The notes below the pieces were generated by a model. The model made no database searches. It was not told the DNA's origin and saw nothing but the letters and a program-made list of their open reading frames with translations. 62,395 nt of DNA from assembly GCF_000374085.1 (NCBI RefSeq), contig NZ_KB893550.1, positions 1-62,395 on the forward strand, read 5' to 3'. Position 1 is the first letter of the stretch, and every line of letters starts with the position of its first letter. Both the position numbers and the translations under genes were made by a program. Positions 25,331 to 34,453 of this stretch are shown here, one piece after another. Source of the stretch: Spirosoma spitsbergense DSM 19989. Lineage in GTDB: Bacteria > Bacteroidota > Bacteroidia > Cytophagales > Spirosomataceae.

Positions 25331-25900
25331 ATGGACTTATTAGCCAACACAGACTTACCTTCGGGCACTGTCGAACTCGTCGAATTCGGCGACTTCGGAT
25401 GTCTCCGGTGCCGTCAAAGCCGGGACGTATTGAGTGGTATTCTGCGCACGTTCGATGGGCTGGTTACCTACACCTACCGCTATTTTCCGGCCCGGCAGAA
25501 TGAACTCTCGATGCTGACCGCCGTGGCCGCCGAAGCCGCCCGACGACAGGGTTATTTCTGGCCGATGTATAACGCAATTTTTAAACAACCCGTTATCAGT
25601 CAGTCCATCCTGTCTATTCTGGCGTTGTATGTGGGGCTGGATTACGAGCAGTTTCACCAGGATATACAGGATGAAGAACTCCGCCACTACGTAGAGACGG
25701 ACCGCCATGAGGGCCATCGGCTGGGGGTAGTGACGACACCGACCTTCTTTATAAATGGGCAGCAGTTTCATGGCAAGCTGACCCACTCACGGCTGGCTCC
25801 CATCCTGCACCGGCACGTAGATTGCCTTAGTCAACCGGTTCTAAGCAAAGTGGACCCGGCTACGGGCGCAGTTAATTGGGGGCGGGGCGACTGGATATAA
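25331..25900 (+). CDS. DsbA-like thioredoxin-fold protein, copy 1
   Basis: The protein has 189 residues from ATG 25331. VELVEFGDFGCLRCRQSRDV carries the CxxC motif, EAARRQGYFWPMYNAIFKQP the inserted helical domain, and GVVTTPTFFINGQQFHGKL the cis-Pro loop. This is the DsbA/FrnE-type oxidoreductase fold. No signal peptide is present, so it should be cytoplasmic. It pairs with the NTF2-like gene upstream. The paralogues are at 31649-32233 and 42430-43005. Confidence 0.85.
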   Translation: MDLLANTDLPSGTVELVEFGDFGCLRCRQSRDVLSGILRTFDGLVTYTYRYFPARQNELSMLTAVAAEAARRQGYFWPMYNAIFKQPVISQSILSILALYVGLDYEQFHQDIQDEELRHYVETDRHEGHRLGVVTTPTFFINGQQFHGKLTHSRLAPILHRHVDCLSQPVLSKVDPATGAVNWGRGDWI

Positions 25901-25936
25901 TCAGACCAGCCAGGCCGAAATACCAGTCAGAATCGG

Positions 25937-28000
25937 TCAGTCGCTGTCAAATGAGGTCGGTTGCACAGTCATTGTTTTTCGGATGCCCAGCTTCTCCAGA
26001 CGGTACTCCAGCGTGGTTGGTTTCAGGTTCAGCAACTCAGCCGCTCCGCCACTGCCCCGAATGCGCCCATTGGTTTGTTGGAGCACCGCCATAATGTACT
26101 CACGCTCGGTTTGCTGCTGAATCTGCCGGACATCGTGTAGGTCTTTGGGTGGCGTAGTAGTGGTTTGTTGCCCCGGCTGTCCGGTCCGGGTGTCTGGCCC
26201 GGTAGCAAATAAATTCAGGGCAAACAGATTGCCGACCAACGGACGACCCAGTTCCAGGGGCGTTTGACCATCGCTGATAATGACGGCCTGCTCCATGACG
26301 TTTTCCAACTCCCGGATATTGCCCGGCCAGGAGTACGTGAGCAGTTCGGCCAGCATACCCTGACTGATACCCCGCAGCGACCGACCAATTTTCCGGGCCG
26401 ATTTCTGGGCGAAAAACTGGGCCAGGGGTGGAATGTCTTCCATGCGTTCGCGTAGCGGGGGCAGCGTGATCGGAAACGTAGCCAGCCGAAAGTATAAATC
26501 CATCCGGAAACGACCTTCGGATACCTCTTTTTCCAACTGCCGGTTGGTGGCGGCAATCACGCGCACGTCGATTTTAATGAGCGTCTTGCCACCTACGCGC
26601 TCAATCTCTTTCTCCTGCAATACCCGCAGCAGCTTAGCCTGGAGTTCGAGGGGCATCTCCCCAATTTCGTCCAGAAAAATCGTGCCGCCCTGGGCCAGTT
26701 CAAACTTGCCGGTGCGCTTCTCCAAGGCCCCCGTAAACGCGCCCTTCTCGTGACCAAATAACTCCGATTCGATCAAATTAGCGGGTAAGGCCGCACAGTT
26801 GACCTTGACCAGAATCCGGTCTTTTCGGCCCGACAGATTATGAATGGCCCGCGCAATGAGTTCTTTCCCCGTACCGCTTTCGCCCAGCACCAGTACGGTC
26901 GTGTCAGTATAAGCCACCTGCGAGACCTGGTCGAACACCCGCAACAGGGACTGACTCCGACCGATAATCTCGTCAAAATTGGCCGACGTTTTGACTTCTT
27001 CCAGCAGATAGGTCTTTTCGCGCTGAAGCTGTTCGCTGAGCCGGGCCACTTCATCGAAGGCCAGCACCCGTTCCAGCATCAGCACGATGGGCTGTTCTAA
27101 GCGTTCCAGCAAACTCAGATGCCGAAACTGATACGTATCGGGTTTACGGCTCAGAAAGGATATTACGAATGAATCATTAATGTTGATTTTTAGCGGCATA
27201 ACCAGAGCGGATTCCAGCCGAAACGTCTGCGCCAGGACCTGCCCGAAAGGATTTGTCCGGCAAAAGTCGGCGAACGACGATTCGGTATACCGCTGAGCGT
27301 CGTGGTGGGTCGCTTTCGCCTGCATGGCCAGTAACTGACTGGCTGAAACGCGGCTGAGCGGCTGAATATCGTCTACTCCAAGCACCTGATACTCCTCGAA
27401 ACCAACCCGGTAGAAGTTGTAACTGCGCTGTGTCTGTTGTCGGCAAAACTGGATGGCCAGAAAATCGAATGGTATGTGCTCCTGTAGTAGCATGGCCGCT
27501 TTAAGCAGTTTCTCTTCCCAGCTACCGGCTTCCGACAGGGCATCGGTAAGCGCAATTTGCAGTGCTTTTTCCTCGCGCAGTTTCATCTCAACACTGTGCG
27601 CGTAGCGGTACCGACCAATTTCCAAAGTGGTGAGTACATCTTTTTCCCGAAACGGCTTTACAACATAGCCGCTCGGCTGGGTAGCCTTTACCGCTTCCAG
27701 CACACTCTGATTGTCGTTGGCGGAAATGTAAATGAACGGGATGGCTTCGCTCTCCAGGTGCCGGGCCAGGTCAATACCGGTTTCCTTACCTTTCAGATAA
27801 ATATCGAGCAGCACCATATCGGGCCGTTGCTGGTCAATCAGCGTCCGGGCTTCAGGGACGGAGTCGGCTACGCCCGTAACGATGTAGCCCGCTTCGTGGA
27901 GGATAAGCTCCAGGTCATTGGCAATAATGTATTCATCTTCGACAATCAGCACCTGACAGGAAGACGGTGAAGCAAGGGCCGGATGGGTGGGGTGATGCAT
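25937..28000 (-). CDS. Sigma-54-dependent response regulator 1 (REC-GAF-like-AAA+-HTH)
   Basis: The protein has 687 residues. The receiver (about 17-135) has [18 protein letters not shown], phospho-acceptor Asp in [10 protein letters not shown] (about residue 63) and a VKPF switch Lys. A GAF-like sensor region follows to about 320. The AAA+ domain has [16 protein letters not shown] (Walker A), KGAFTGAL (the loop that contacts sigma-54), [20 protein letters not shown] and [15 protein letters not shown]. The C-terminus is a Fis-type helix-turn-helix ([20 protein letters not shown]). It is a clear sigma-54 activator and a candidate binder of the CTCCA-N6/7-TGGAG palindromes. Confidence 0.95.
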   Translation of the reverse strand: MHHPTHPALASPSSCQVLIVEDEYIIANDLELILHEAGYIVTGVADSVPEARTLIDQQRPDMVLLDIYLKGKETGIDLARHLESEAIPFIYISANDNQSVLEAVKATQPSGYVVKPFREKDVLTTLEIGRYRYAHSVEMKLREEKALQIALTDALSEAGSWEEKLLKAAMLLQEHIPFDFLAIQFCRQQTQRSYNFYRVGFEEYQVLGVDDIQPLSRVSASQLLAMQAKATHHDAQRYTESSFADFCRTNPFGQVLAQTFRLESALVMPLKININDSFVISFLSRKPDTYQFRHLSLLERLEQPIVLMLERVLAFDEVARLSEQLQREKTYLLEEVKTSANFDEIIGRSQSLLRVFDQVSQVAYTDTTVLVLGESGTGKELIARAIHNLSGRKDRILVKVNCAALPANLIESELFGHEKGAFTGALEKRTGKFELAQGGTIFLDEIGEMPLELQAKLLRVLQEKEIERVGGKTLIKIDVRVIAATNRQLEKEVSEGRFRMDLYFRLATFPITLPPLRERMEDIPPLAQFFAQKSARKIGRSLRGISQGMLAELLTYSWPGNIRELENVMEQAVIISDGQTPLELGRPLVGNLFALNLFATGPDTRTGQPGQQTTTTPPKDLHDVRQIQQQTEREYIMAVLQQTNGRIRGSGGAAELLNLKPTTLEYRLEKLGIRKTMTVQPTSFDSD

Positions 28001-28268
28001 TACATGAGCGTTAAGAAGAAGGAGGAGAAAATACGTCGATGTACTACCACTTAGCTATCAAGAATTACACCCGTTTGGAGCCGGGCATGTATCAGGTGAA
28101 CCTTATTCATCAGGCGACGATCTTTTTTGAACATTCGAAGTCCCAAACTCATAGCTAATTTAATAAACATCAGGATAAGTACGGGCTAAAAAAAAATTTC
28201 ATTCTGCCCTTTTTTTTCTCTCAGTTACTTTTTTGTACCATCGGCACGCGGGGTAACCGGGAAAGGGA

Positions 28269-28322
28269 CTCCAGGTTTTTTTGATAAATCCAGTTTTTCT
28301 GGAGACCTCCAAGCTCCTGGGG
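28269..28322. promoter_or_regulatory. Extra palindrome cluster near response regulator 1 (site C, left part)
   Basis: ATCCAGTTTTTCTGGAG (28288-28304) is a 17-bp palindrome of the site family. It is flanked by CTCCAGGTTTTTTTGAT (28269-28285) and CTCCAAGCTCCTGGGG (28307-28322), each about 19 bp away, so the spacing differs from the paired sites. They lie about 270-320 bases upstream of the regulator's ATG and may autoregulate it. A weak minus-facing GG-N10-GT stands near 28131-28144. Confidence 0.45.
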
Positions 28323-28403
28323 TAACGCTATCAATTGCTTTTTACGGCATCGCTACGGCGTTTAGAAAGCCGAAGCGGGGCTGATAACTGATAGGAGAAC
28401 AGC

Positions 28404-28449
28404 CTCCAGTTGTACCGGAGAATTTACCTAAAAGCCCAAATTTCTGGAG
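28404..28449. promoter_or_regulatory. Paired palindromic activator site C
   Basis: CTCCAGTTGTACCGGAG (28404-28420) and AGCCCAAATTTCTGGAG (28433-28449) start 29 bp apart. The first is a good 17-bp palindrome; the second keeps the TGGAG half only. The sigma-54-type element at 28544 is 97 bp downstream. The remaining parts of 28001-28608 show no gene. Confidence 0.6.
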
Positions 28450-28543
28450 TTTAATCAATCGTATTCAAGAGTATTTAATGGGGAAATAGTGGATTTATCG
28501 GCCCGTACGGGGGTTCGTGAGATATAAGGTGAAATTCTGCCAC

Positions 28544-28560
28544 TTGGCCCCAAAATCGCC
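28544..28560 (+). promoter_or_regulatory. Sigma-54-type promoter (site C)
   Basis: TTGGCCCCAAAATCGCC has the -24 GG at 28546-28547 and GC at 28558-28559, exactly ten bases apart. It resembles the site A promoter (ATCGC at -12). The receiver gene ATG is 50 bases downstream. Confidence 0.65.
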
Positions 28561-28608
28561 GGTAGATAGTCAGGATGCCAGCGTCTGGCTTGTCCTTAAC
28601 CGACCCGT

Positions 28609-29010
28609 ATGAAGAATTTCTCTAATCCTGCTTGCGTACTCATCGTTGACGACGATGAAGACGACCGTTGGCTAATGACCCAGGCGTTCGAGCGGGCGTG
28701 TCCGCAGATTCAGCAGGTGCTGGCCTGCGACGGTGAAGAAGCATTTGATTACCTGCAAATCGTTCCGGTTCCTCTGTTCATCATTACTGATTTGAACATG
28801 CCCCGCATGAACGGCGTGGAGCTGGTCGAGCAGTTACGGTTTCAACCTCGCTACCAATCGGTTCCGGTCATCGTCTGCACTACGTCGGCGTCCCCCAATG
28901 ACCGGTGCCGTTGTTACGCAGCAGGGGCAAATGCGTTTATCACCAAACCCAACTGCTTAACCGACCTGACTGAACTGATTCGTTGCTTAGTCAGGGTTTG
29001 GGATCATTAG
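28609..29010 (+). CDS. Single-domain response regulator (CheY-like), copy 1
   Basis: The protein has 133 residues and consists of a receiver domain only: VLIVDDDEDDRWLMTQAFER (acidic triad), LFIITDLNMPRMNGVELVEQ (phospho-acceptor Asp), VIVCTTSASPNDRCRCYAAG and NAFITKPNCL (switch Lys). Without an output domain it may act as a phosphate sink, a protein-protein adaptor or a feedback element for the kinases. It stands behind a sigma-54-type promoter. A paralogue is at 33980-34399. Confidence 0.9.
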   Translation: MKNFSNPACVLIVDDDEDDRWLMTQAFERACPQIQQVLACDGEEAFDYLQIVPVPLFIITDLNMPRMNGVELVEQLRFQPRYQSVPVIVCTTSASPNDRCRCYAAGANAFITKPNCLTDLTELIRCLVRVWDH

Positions 29011-29108
29011 TAATAGGTATTGGTGATGTCTACACGGTGTGAACTGGGCTTGATAATGTCAATTTCTCCCTAAGAACCCAGGGTAGTTCCACCAACTAAG
29101 GTATTCCA

Positions 29109-29801
29109 TCAGGACCGATTATAGAGTTTCAAAATCGGTTCACGCATCATCTGGCCTGTGTCTGACAGCACAAAGGCAATCGTTTTACCAATAGCTTCGG
29201 GCGTAACCCATATGGCGGGGTCCACATCCGGCATGGCTTTTCGGTTAGGCGGAGTATCTATCGTACCGGGTACGATAACCGTGGCTGAAATAGCTTTACC
29301 TTGTCCGTAGGCATTGATAAGTTGGGCCAGGTCAAACACTAAGGATTTGCTGAGCGAATAGGCAACCAGCCCTTTTCCCACATCCGGCATTAGTGCGGGT
29401 TTAGCTCCCACCAGAATAAATTGTCCACCGCCCCTGGCGTCAAAAACGGGCAGCATTGGCTGTACCATGTTGTAAGCCGTCAGGAAATTAAGCCGGAACA
29501 TGGCTTCTAAGGCTTCGACGTTCGTTTCGGCAAATCCCCCCGCAGTAAATCCGCCGACTAACAAAACGGCTGCACGGGGCGACTGCGGACGAATCGTATC
29601 CATAAAATCAGCGACCCCGGACGGGTCTAGCAGGTCGACAGCATAGCTCGTTACCCGTTCGAGGTGCTCGAATATGCTAATGTCTTTCTTCGAGCCTACT
29701 ACAGCCAGTACTCGGTAGCCAAGCTGGTGCAGTTCATGAACTACACTGGTTCCCAGATGCCCGGCGGCTCCGGTAACAAGGATGGATGCAGGTGTTTCCA
29801 T
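29109..29801 (-). CDS. Short-chain dehydrogenase/reductase
   Basis: The protein has 230 residues. ILVTGAAGHLGTSVVHELHQ is the nucleotide-binding TGxxxxxG motif, AAVLLVGGFTAGGFAE replaces the common NNAG segment, and AYSLSKSLVFDLA gives the catalytic YxxxK. The substrate is unknown. It is a lone gene between the receiver and a decayed region. Confidence 0.85.
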   Translation of the reverse strand: METPASILVTGAAGHLGTSVVHELHQLGYRVLAVVGSKKDISIFEHLERVTSYAVDLLDPSGVADFMDTIRPQSPRAAVLLVGGFTAGGFAETNVEALEAMFRLNFLTAYNMVQPMLPVFDARGGGQFILVGAKPALMPDVGKGLVAYSLSKSLVFDLAQLINAYGQGKAISATVIVPGTIDTPPNRKAMPDVDPAIWVTPEAIGKTIAFVLSDTGQMMREPILKLYNRS

Positions 29802-29927
29802 GTATACGTTCTCTTAATTGAGTGTTTGTGTTGATGTCCGTGAGCATTACGCAAATTAAATGCCTGGTATTGAGCAAGATGATTTTCAGGACTACGTAGT
29901 TAGCCATATCATTCTGATTCGCGTTGA

Positions 29928-30176
29928 TTACAAACGGCCCGCCCTGGTTTCAAAAGAGGTAAGGTCGCATTCAAGTTCAGTTCGGGACCAGTGTCCTGTT
30001 TGGGCGACAACTGCGTCCGTTGTATTCAGGAAAGATAGCAACACCTGTTCCGGGTTAACAGCCTTCCGTACGACATCATAAGGTAACAAAAACTCGCCCA
30101 TTTAGGGACTAAAAAACGCTTCAGTAGGTTTAATGGATTGCTGACCAAAGTCCGGTGGTGTAGGGTAATGATTCTG
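29928..30176 (-). pseudogene. DUF5996-like remnant
   Basis: On the minus strand one frame reads YPTPPDFGQQSIKPTEAFFS, P, a stop (TAA), then MGEFLLPYDVVRKAV, PEQVLLSFLNTTDAV and GHWSR, ending at TAA 29928-29930. This resembles the C-terminal part of DUF5996 proteins (AFYSPE.GEFiLPYe.VR...LlaFLqsTYeaa). The front two-thirds are missing. The remaining sequence of 29802-30467 holds a hairpin and the promoter of the toxin-antitoxin pair. Confidence 0.5.
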
Positions 30177-30215
30177 AAACAATCAGTTGATTAAGCCAGC
30201 ACAGTAAGCCGAATA

Positions 30216-30252
30216 AAAAAGCCGTGTTCAGCTTCTGCTAGCATGGCTTTTT
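30216..30252. terminator. Bidirectional hairpin with A and T runs
   Basis: AAAAAGCCGTG (30216-30226) pairs with CATGGCTTTTT (30242-30252) with one G-T wobble and a 15-base loop. The A run on one side and the T run on the other allow termination in both directions. Confidence 0.55.
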
Positions 30253-30416
30253 GCGGGGATGATTTTTCGGTACTGTCGGTTGGAAAGGGGGGTAAGAGTC
30301 TTCCTTTTTATTCCCCATTCACTTCTTGACCAGCCCCAGTTTGATTCGGACGATACAAAATGTCTTGTCTCAAAATCATTCGGACGTATTGCTGTTTCGA
30401 TAGCAAAAGAAAGAGC

Positions 30417-30447
30417 TTGTCAGGATGACTTATTTCACTTACATTTG
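30417..30447 (+). promoter_or_regulatory. Bacteroidota-type promoter of the toxin-antitoxin operon
   Basis: TTG at 30417-30419, a 20-base spacer and TACATTTG at 30440-30447 fit TTG-N19-21-TAnnTTTG. The antitoxin ATG follows 20 bases later. Confidence 0.6.
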
Positions 30448-30467
30448 TGACGTAATTCACCCTTCCC

Positions 30468-30881
30468 ATGGAAAGCCCAGTTCATCAATCTGCACATTCG
30501 ATTCGATCTTCGCCCTTTGGTGTTATTAATTCATCACGCCAAGGAGTCCTACGTTCCCAAGTTGATGAGGTAGCCGCTTTAGTGGGGCTGACAGACCGAG
30601 AGATGGCGTATGCGCTCAATATGACGCCCCGTAATCTACACCGACTCAAGAATGAGCAACGCTTTAGTGTGGATGCTTCTGAGCGACTGCTATTAATGAA
30701 GAATCTGCTAATCCATGCCTTAGATACCTTTGAGGGTCGCAGGCCGACCGTTTTGCAATGGCTGCGAACCCCTATTCGGGAATTGGCTAGTCAAGCTCCT
30801 TTACAACTGCTCGATACGGTAACAGGCTTTGGCCTGGCCGATGATGTGCTGGGCCGTTTAGATTACGGGTTGCCTGCCTGA
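30468..30881 (+). CDS. Xre/MbcA/ParS-type antitoxin
   Basis: The protein has 137 residues. ALVGLTDREMAYALNMTPRN with LHRLKNEQRFSVDASERLLL forms the Xre-like helix-turn-helix, and the C-terminal half (ALDTFEGRRPTVLQWLRTPI ... LLDTVTGFGLADDVLGRLDYG) is the MbcA/ParS toxin-binding domain. It precedes a RES-domain gene by eight bases, the standard order of RES-Xre type II modules. It should bind the toxin and repress its own promoter. Confidence 0.92.
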   Translation: MESPVHQSAHSIRSSPFGVINSSRQGVLRSQVDEVAALVGLTDREMAYALNMTPRNLHRLKNEQRFSVDASERLLLMKNLLIHALDTFEGRRPTVLQWLRTPIRELASQAPLQLLDTVTGFGLADDVLGRLDYGLPA

Positions 30882-30889
30882 TTGGCCTT

Positions 30890-31360
30890 ATGGGACTTCT
30901 GTATCGCATCATCCGGGACAAGTATCGACATGAACCCTTATCGGTAGTCGGTAGCCGCTTATTTGGTGGCCGCTGGAATCCTAAAGGTACTGGCGTGTTA
31001 TATGCAACCTCAACGCCTGAGTTAGGTTTAGTGGAGACCTTAGCTCATGCTCCAGGCGTCCGCTACGAGGATTTGCCTACATACTGGGTGTTTTCGTTGG
31101 AAGTTCCCGATGCTATCCGCTACTATAGCCGAGACCAGCTACCTGACTATTGGCAAGACGAGACCTATGAGCGAACCCAAACTTGGTTAAAAGACTGGTT
31201 AGCTATGCCCGACCAATTGGGCGTTGCCTTACCATCGGTACTGGTACCCCTGTCTTACAATGTGCTTCTCCACCCGGCTCATCCGTTGTTTGATACGATT
31301 CAAATTGTGGGCCAAGAGATTCAGCCCGTCGATCGTCGACTTTGGCGATCATCCGTTTAG
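30890..31360 (+). CDS. RES-domain toxin
   Basis: The protein has 156 residues. LYRIIRDKYRHEPLSVVGSR, then GGRWNPKGTGVLYATSTPEL and GLVETLAHAPGV define the RES domain with its conserved Arg, Glu and Ser. Known RES toxins degrade NAD+ and arrest growth. Downstream 31361-31648 shows no supported gene. Confidence 0.92.
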   Translation: MGLLYRIIRDKYRHEPLSVVGSRLFGGRWNPKGTGVLYATSTPELGLVETLAHAPGVRYEDLPTYWVFSLEVPDAIRYYSRDQLPDYWQDETYERTQTWLKDWLAMPDQLGVALPSVLVPLSYNVLLHPAHPLFDTIQIVGQEIQPVDRRLWRSSV

Positions 31361-31648
31361 AGTCTTTAGGTTTGCTTCTTTCCTCCTACTTATTCTATCG
31401 TTCATGAAAACCTCCGAATCCGTCCAGAGCTGGCCAGGGTGTGAAAGGGGGATGGAGTAGGTTTTTCTTCCTTAGGTTCGGCACGATACGCCGTCGCGGG
31501 CGGTTAGCCGCTACCATCCGACTCTAGCCGACTGTGCCTAAACAATCAGTCTATTCGGGAAAGAGTCATGAGTGGATCCATTAATCTGACTATGGAACTC
31601 ATATAGTGTAGGGTTGATTGGGTCCGCCTTGAAAATGGTATTGATAAC

Positions 31649-32233
31649 TTAGCCCCATTCACTTTTACCCCAATAAATCGTACCACTTTCGGAGTCAACT
31701 TTGCTCAGAATAGGCTGACGATTTCGACTTAATTGAGAACGTATAATTGAACTCAAACTGGACTGGGTCAATTTTCCGTGAAATTGTTGCCCACCCACAA
31801 AAAGAGTCGGCGTTTTGATCACCCCAAGTCGATGACCTTCCTGTTGATCGGTTTCAATACGTAACTGTAAATGTTCGTCATCTAAATCGTCAAGGAATTG
31901 ATTGTGATTCATTCCTAAATAGACGGCCAAGATGGAAAGGGTGGTGCGATTGATAGTTGGCTGGGTGAATAACGCTTGGAACATAGGCCAAAAACAACCT
32001 TGCCGACGAGCCGCTTCAGCAGCCAAAGCAGCCAGAACTGAAGATTCACTTAGATGATTAGGAAAATGATAGAAAGTGTAGGTGAGTCGATCATTAAACG
32101 CGTCGAAAACCGTGATAATGTGTTGTCTGATGCTTCGGCATTGCGAACAGGCGAAGTCACCAAACTCCATTAACTCAATGGTGTCTGCCAGGGGGCCGGC
32201 GTTAGTAAAGAAGTGGTTGGATCGAGAATTCAT
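31649..32233 (-). CDS. DsbA-like thioredoxin-fold protein, copy 2
   Basis: The protein has 194 residues. IELMEFGDFACSQCRSIRQH holds the CxxC, EAARRQGCFWPMFQALFTQP the helical insert and GVIKTPTLFVGGQQFHGKL the cis-Pro loop. It aligns end to end with copy 1 at 25331-25900, including the closing SKVDSESGTIYWGKSEWG. It follows the NTF2-like copy 2 by 58 bases, so the pair is duplicated as a unit but lies on the opposite strand. Confidence 0.85.
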   Translation of the reverse strand: MNSRSNHFFTNAGPLADTIELMEFGDFACSQCRSIRQHIITVFDAFNDRLTYTFYHFPNHLSESSVLAALAAEAARRQGCFWPMFQALFTQPTINRTTLSILAVYLGMNHNQFLDDLDDEHLQLRIETDQQEGHRLGVIKTPTLFVGGQQFHGKLTQSSLSSIIRSQLSRNRQPILSKVDSESGTIYWGKSEWG

Positions 32234-32291
32234 ACTATAAAAATGCCGTTTGTAACGCTGGATAATGAACAGAAAGGAGTAGATAGGATTA

Positions 32292-32765
32292 CTAATTGAG
32301 CGAGTGAAAGGCGAAAAGGGTTGATACGTTCATGTGTTCTTGGGAACAGTGAAGCCGGATACTTACCTCGCCCATACAATAGCGGACGCCAACGATCTTT
32401 CCCTGATGAATCCGGTAAAAATGGGTAAATGGGGCTGTGTACCAGAAGTCATTTTCTTTACAACGAAACTGATACTCACCAACAACGATACCGCCAATCC
32501 GGGAGCCGATAATATCGTTGACAATCTCATGCCAATCGGAGTAGGTGTTATTGATCTCCCGGATGTATTGGCTATAGAAGTCCTGACCTACAAAAACACC
32601 TTCGCAGGGATGACCATTAGCTACTTTCCAAAGACAGCGAGGGTGAACAAATGAGACACCGCGTTCGACAAGCCAGTCGTTAAGTAAACGAATATGGAGA
32701 TTTTCGACCAGGGTAGAAAAAGAAGGGCCAAATAGGCTGCGGAGAAAGTCGACCAGTAATTTCAT
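32292..32765 (-). CDS. NTF2/SnoaL-like protein, copy 2
   Basis: The protein has 157 residues from ATG 32765, the same length as copy 1. LHIRLLNDWLVERGVSFVHP, WHEIVNDIIGSRIGGIVVGE and APFTHFYRIHQGKIVGVRYC align directly with copy 1, and both end in SLN. The first gene of the minus-strand pair; palindrome site D lies about 280 bases upstream, though no convincing minus-facing sigma-54 element was found. The gap 32766-33315 otherwise holds site D and its promoter. Confidence 0.75.
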   Translation of the reverse strand: MKLLVDFLRSLFGPSFSTLVENLHIRLLNDWLVERGVSFVHPRCLWKVANGHPCEGVFVGQDFYSQYIREINNTYSDWHEIVNDIIGSRIGGIVVGEYQFRCKENDFWYTAPFTHFYRIHQGKIVGVRYCMGEVSIRLHCSQEHMNVSTLFAFHSLN

Positions 32766-33040
32766 GGTAAATGGTTTTAACGTATTACCAGCATATAGCA
32801 ACAGCGGGGCCAGTGTATCCGGGGGAACGACCGAGGAAAAACTTTACCCCACGATAAAATCATTGGTCAACATGATTGTTGGCAACATTATTTTTCAACT
32901 ACTTAATTTTCAGTAGCTTAATCAATTAATATCGGGATTACTAACTATGCCTTGCCATTGAAATACTATTCTTTTATTCTGTTAAAAAACTTTTCTAAGC
33001 TAAGCGTACGCTATTTCCTGCTTCTATTTACTGACGAAAA

Positions 33041-33087
33041 CTCTACAAGGATGGAGATGGATTAATGGAGTCTCCAATAATGTAGAG
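33041..33087. promoter_or_regulatory. Paired palindromic activator site D
   Basis: CTCTACAAGGATGGAG (33041-33056) and CTCCAATAATGTAGAG (33072-33087) are 16-bp CTCYA-N6-TRGAG palindromes starting 31 bp apart. The outer halves CTCTACA and TGTAGAG also pair with each other, so the whole site is one large inverted repeat. Confidence 0.7.
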
Positions 33088-33194
33088 TTTTTGTTCGATT
33101 GTTACAACAATCTATTAATGGCCAGCAATAACTTCTTGGCCATTTCATGCCGTTCAACGTGGTTTTGGCCCAATCTTGTTAAGCACTGAGCATT

Positions 33195-33211
33195 CTGGCA
33201 CCCTTTTTTCA
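33195..33211 (+). promoter_or_regulatory. Sigma-54-like promoter, weak -12 (site D)
   Basis: CTGGCACCCTTTTTTCA has a consensus -24 (TGGCAC, GG at 33197-33198) but TC instead of GC ten bases on. It lies 110 bp beyond the palindrome pair and 105 bases before the next ATG, in the position seen at the other sites. Confidence 0.4.
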
Positions 33212-33315
33212 AGCTGTCGACTCAGGAAGCTATCTATAATAATGGATTTAGCCCCCGTTTCGGCTGATTTGCTCGGTCAGTTTCCGTTTATATAAACCAG
33301 TTAATTCCACTCCCC

Positions 33316-33936
33316 ATGCAGAATTACGCAACCCTGGCTTTTACCGATCCAGTTAGAAAACTTCAGGAACGTTTTGGCAGCCGTAGTGCCTATGCCCGTC
33401 AGGAGAACTATAGTTTCCTTGATGGCCTGACCGATCAGGAAATAAGATTTATCGCCGAACGCGATAGCTTTTATATGGCGAGTATCGGAGAGAACGGGTT
33501 TCCGTATATTCAGCACAGAGGTGGTCCTAAGGGATTTGTGAAAGTTATTGATAATGACCATATCGGGTTTGTCGATTTTGTCGGTAACCGTCAATACATT
33601 TCCGTTGGCAACATCCTCACTCATCCGAAGGTCTCGCTGATTATGGTGGATTACCCCCGGCGTGCCCGGTTGAAGTTTTATGCTGAAGCAGCCATAGTCG
33701 AGTTAATTGACCAATCGGATTTATTTGATTTACTTGACCCAGCCGACTACCCGCACCGCCCCGAGCGAATGATGGTCCTGACTGTGCAAGCCTACGACTG
33801 GAACTGCCCGCAACACATTACTCCCCGGTACACAGCTGAGGATATTGCGGCAGCCATGCTCGACCGGGATGAATATGTTCGGAGTCTGGAAACGGAACTG
33901 GCTCGATATCGACAGAAAGCAACTGAGAGCTTATAG
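33316..33936 (+). CDS. Pyridoxamine 5'-phosphate oxidase family (flavin split-barrel) protein
   Basis: The protein has 206 residues. AERDSFYMASIGENGFPYIQ, HRGGPKGFVKVIDNDHIGFV, GNRQYISVGNIL and HPKVSLIMVDYPRRARLKFY are typical of the PNPOx-like split-barrel proteins that bind FMN or F420. True PdxH is unlikely because the C-terminal PNP-oxidase motif is missing. It is followed 43 bases later by a single-domain receiver and sits behind site D. Confidence 0.88.
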   Translation: MQNYATLAFTDPVRKLQERFGSRSAYARQENYSFLDGLTDQEIRFIAERDSFYMASIGENGFPYIQHRGGPKGFVKVIDNDHIGFVDFVGNRQYISVGNILTHPKVSLIMVDYPRRARLKFYAEAAIVELIDQSDLFDLLDPADYPHRPERMMVLTVQAYDWNCPQHITPRYTAEDIAAAMLDRDEYVRSLETELARYRQKATESL

Positions 33937-33979
33937 CACCCATCAGTTGTAATTTACCCACCACCTAATTCTATCTGCT

Positions 33980-34399
33980 ATGAAAACAGGCACCAACCTA
34001 TTTGCCGATGTTGTAATCGTGGACGACGACGAGGATGACCGCTTTTTAATGGATTATGCTATTGACCAATTACCCTTAAATTTGAACGTAGTTACGGTTT
34101 CAGATGCCCGGGATGTGCTGACTTATTTACAGAAGTGCCAGCGGCCACCGTCTCTGCTTATCACTGATTTAAACATGCCCTGCCTAAATGGTTTTGAGTT
34201 ATTAAACCTGCTCAAACAGTCAACCCATTACCGCGATATACCCGTGGTTGTATTGACAACCTCTCAGGCACAAGAAGACCGGGAGCGGTGCTACCGGGCA
34301 GGGGCCAACGCTTTCATCGTTAAACCGGGCGACTTCTCCGAGGTGACTAAGCTGCTCCATTCCTGTATTCAAATCTGGCTCGGTTCATCGCGCTCTTAA
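33980..34399 (+). CDS. Single-domain response regulator (CheY-like), copy 2
   Basis: The protein has 139 residues. VVIVDDDEDDRFLMDYAIDQ, LLITDLNMPCLNGFELLNLL (phospho-acceptor Asp), VVVLTTSQAQEDRERCYRAG and NAFIVKPGDF (switch Lys) are complete. It is a paralogue of the receiver at 28609-29010 (shared DDDEDDR, TDLNMP, RCY.AGANAFI.KP). Convergent with response regulator 2 at a 54-base gap. Confidence 0.9.
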   Translation: MKTGTNLFADVVIVDDDEDDRFLMDYAIDQLPLNLNVVTVSDARDVLTYLQKCQRPPSLLITDLNMPCLNGFELLNLLKQSTHYRDIPVVVLTTSQAQEDRERCYRAGANAFIVKPGDFSEVTKLLHSCIQIWLGSSRS

Positions 34400-34453
34400 T
34401 CCTATATCCGTACCATTTAGTTGAGTGAGGAGATTCCCGCTCAACAGCCATCT

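Noticed and set aside
29860..30081. 73-residue plus-strand ORF
   Set aside because: The opposite strand carries the DUF5996-like remnant with family-like residues, so this frame is a shadow.
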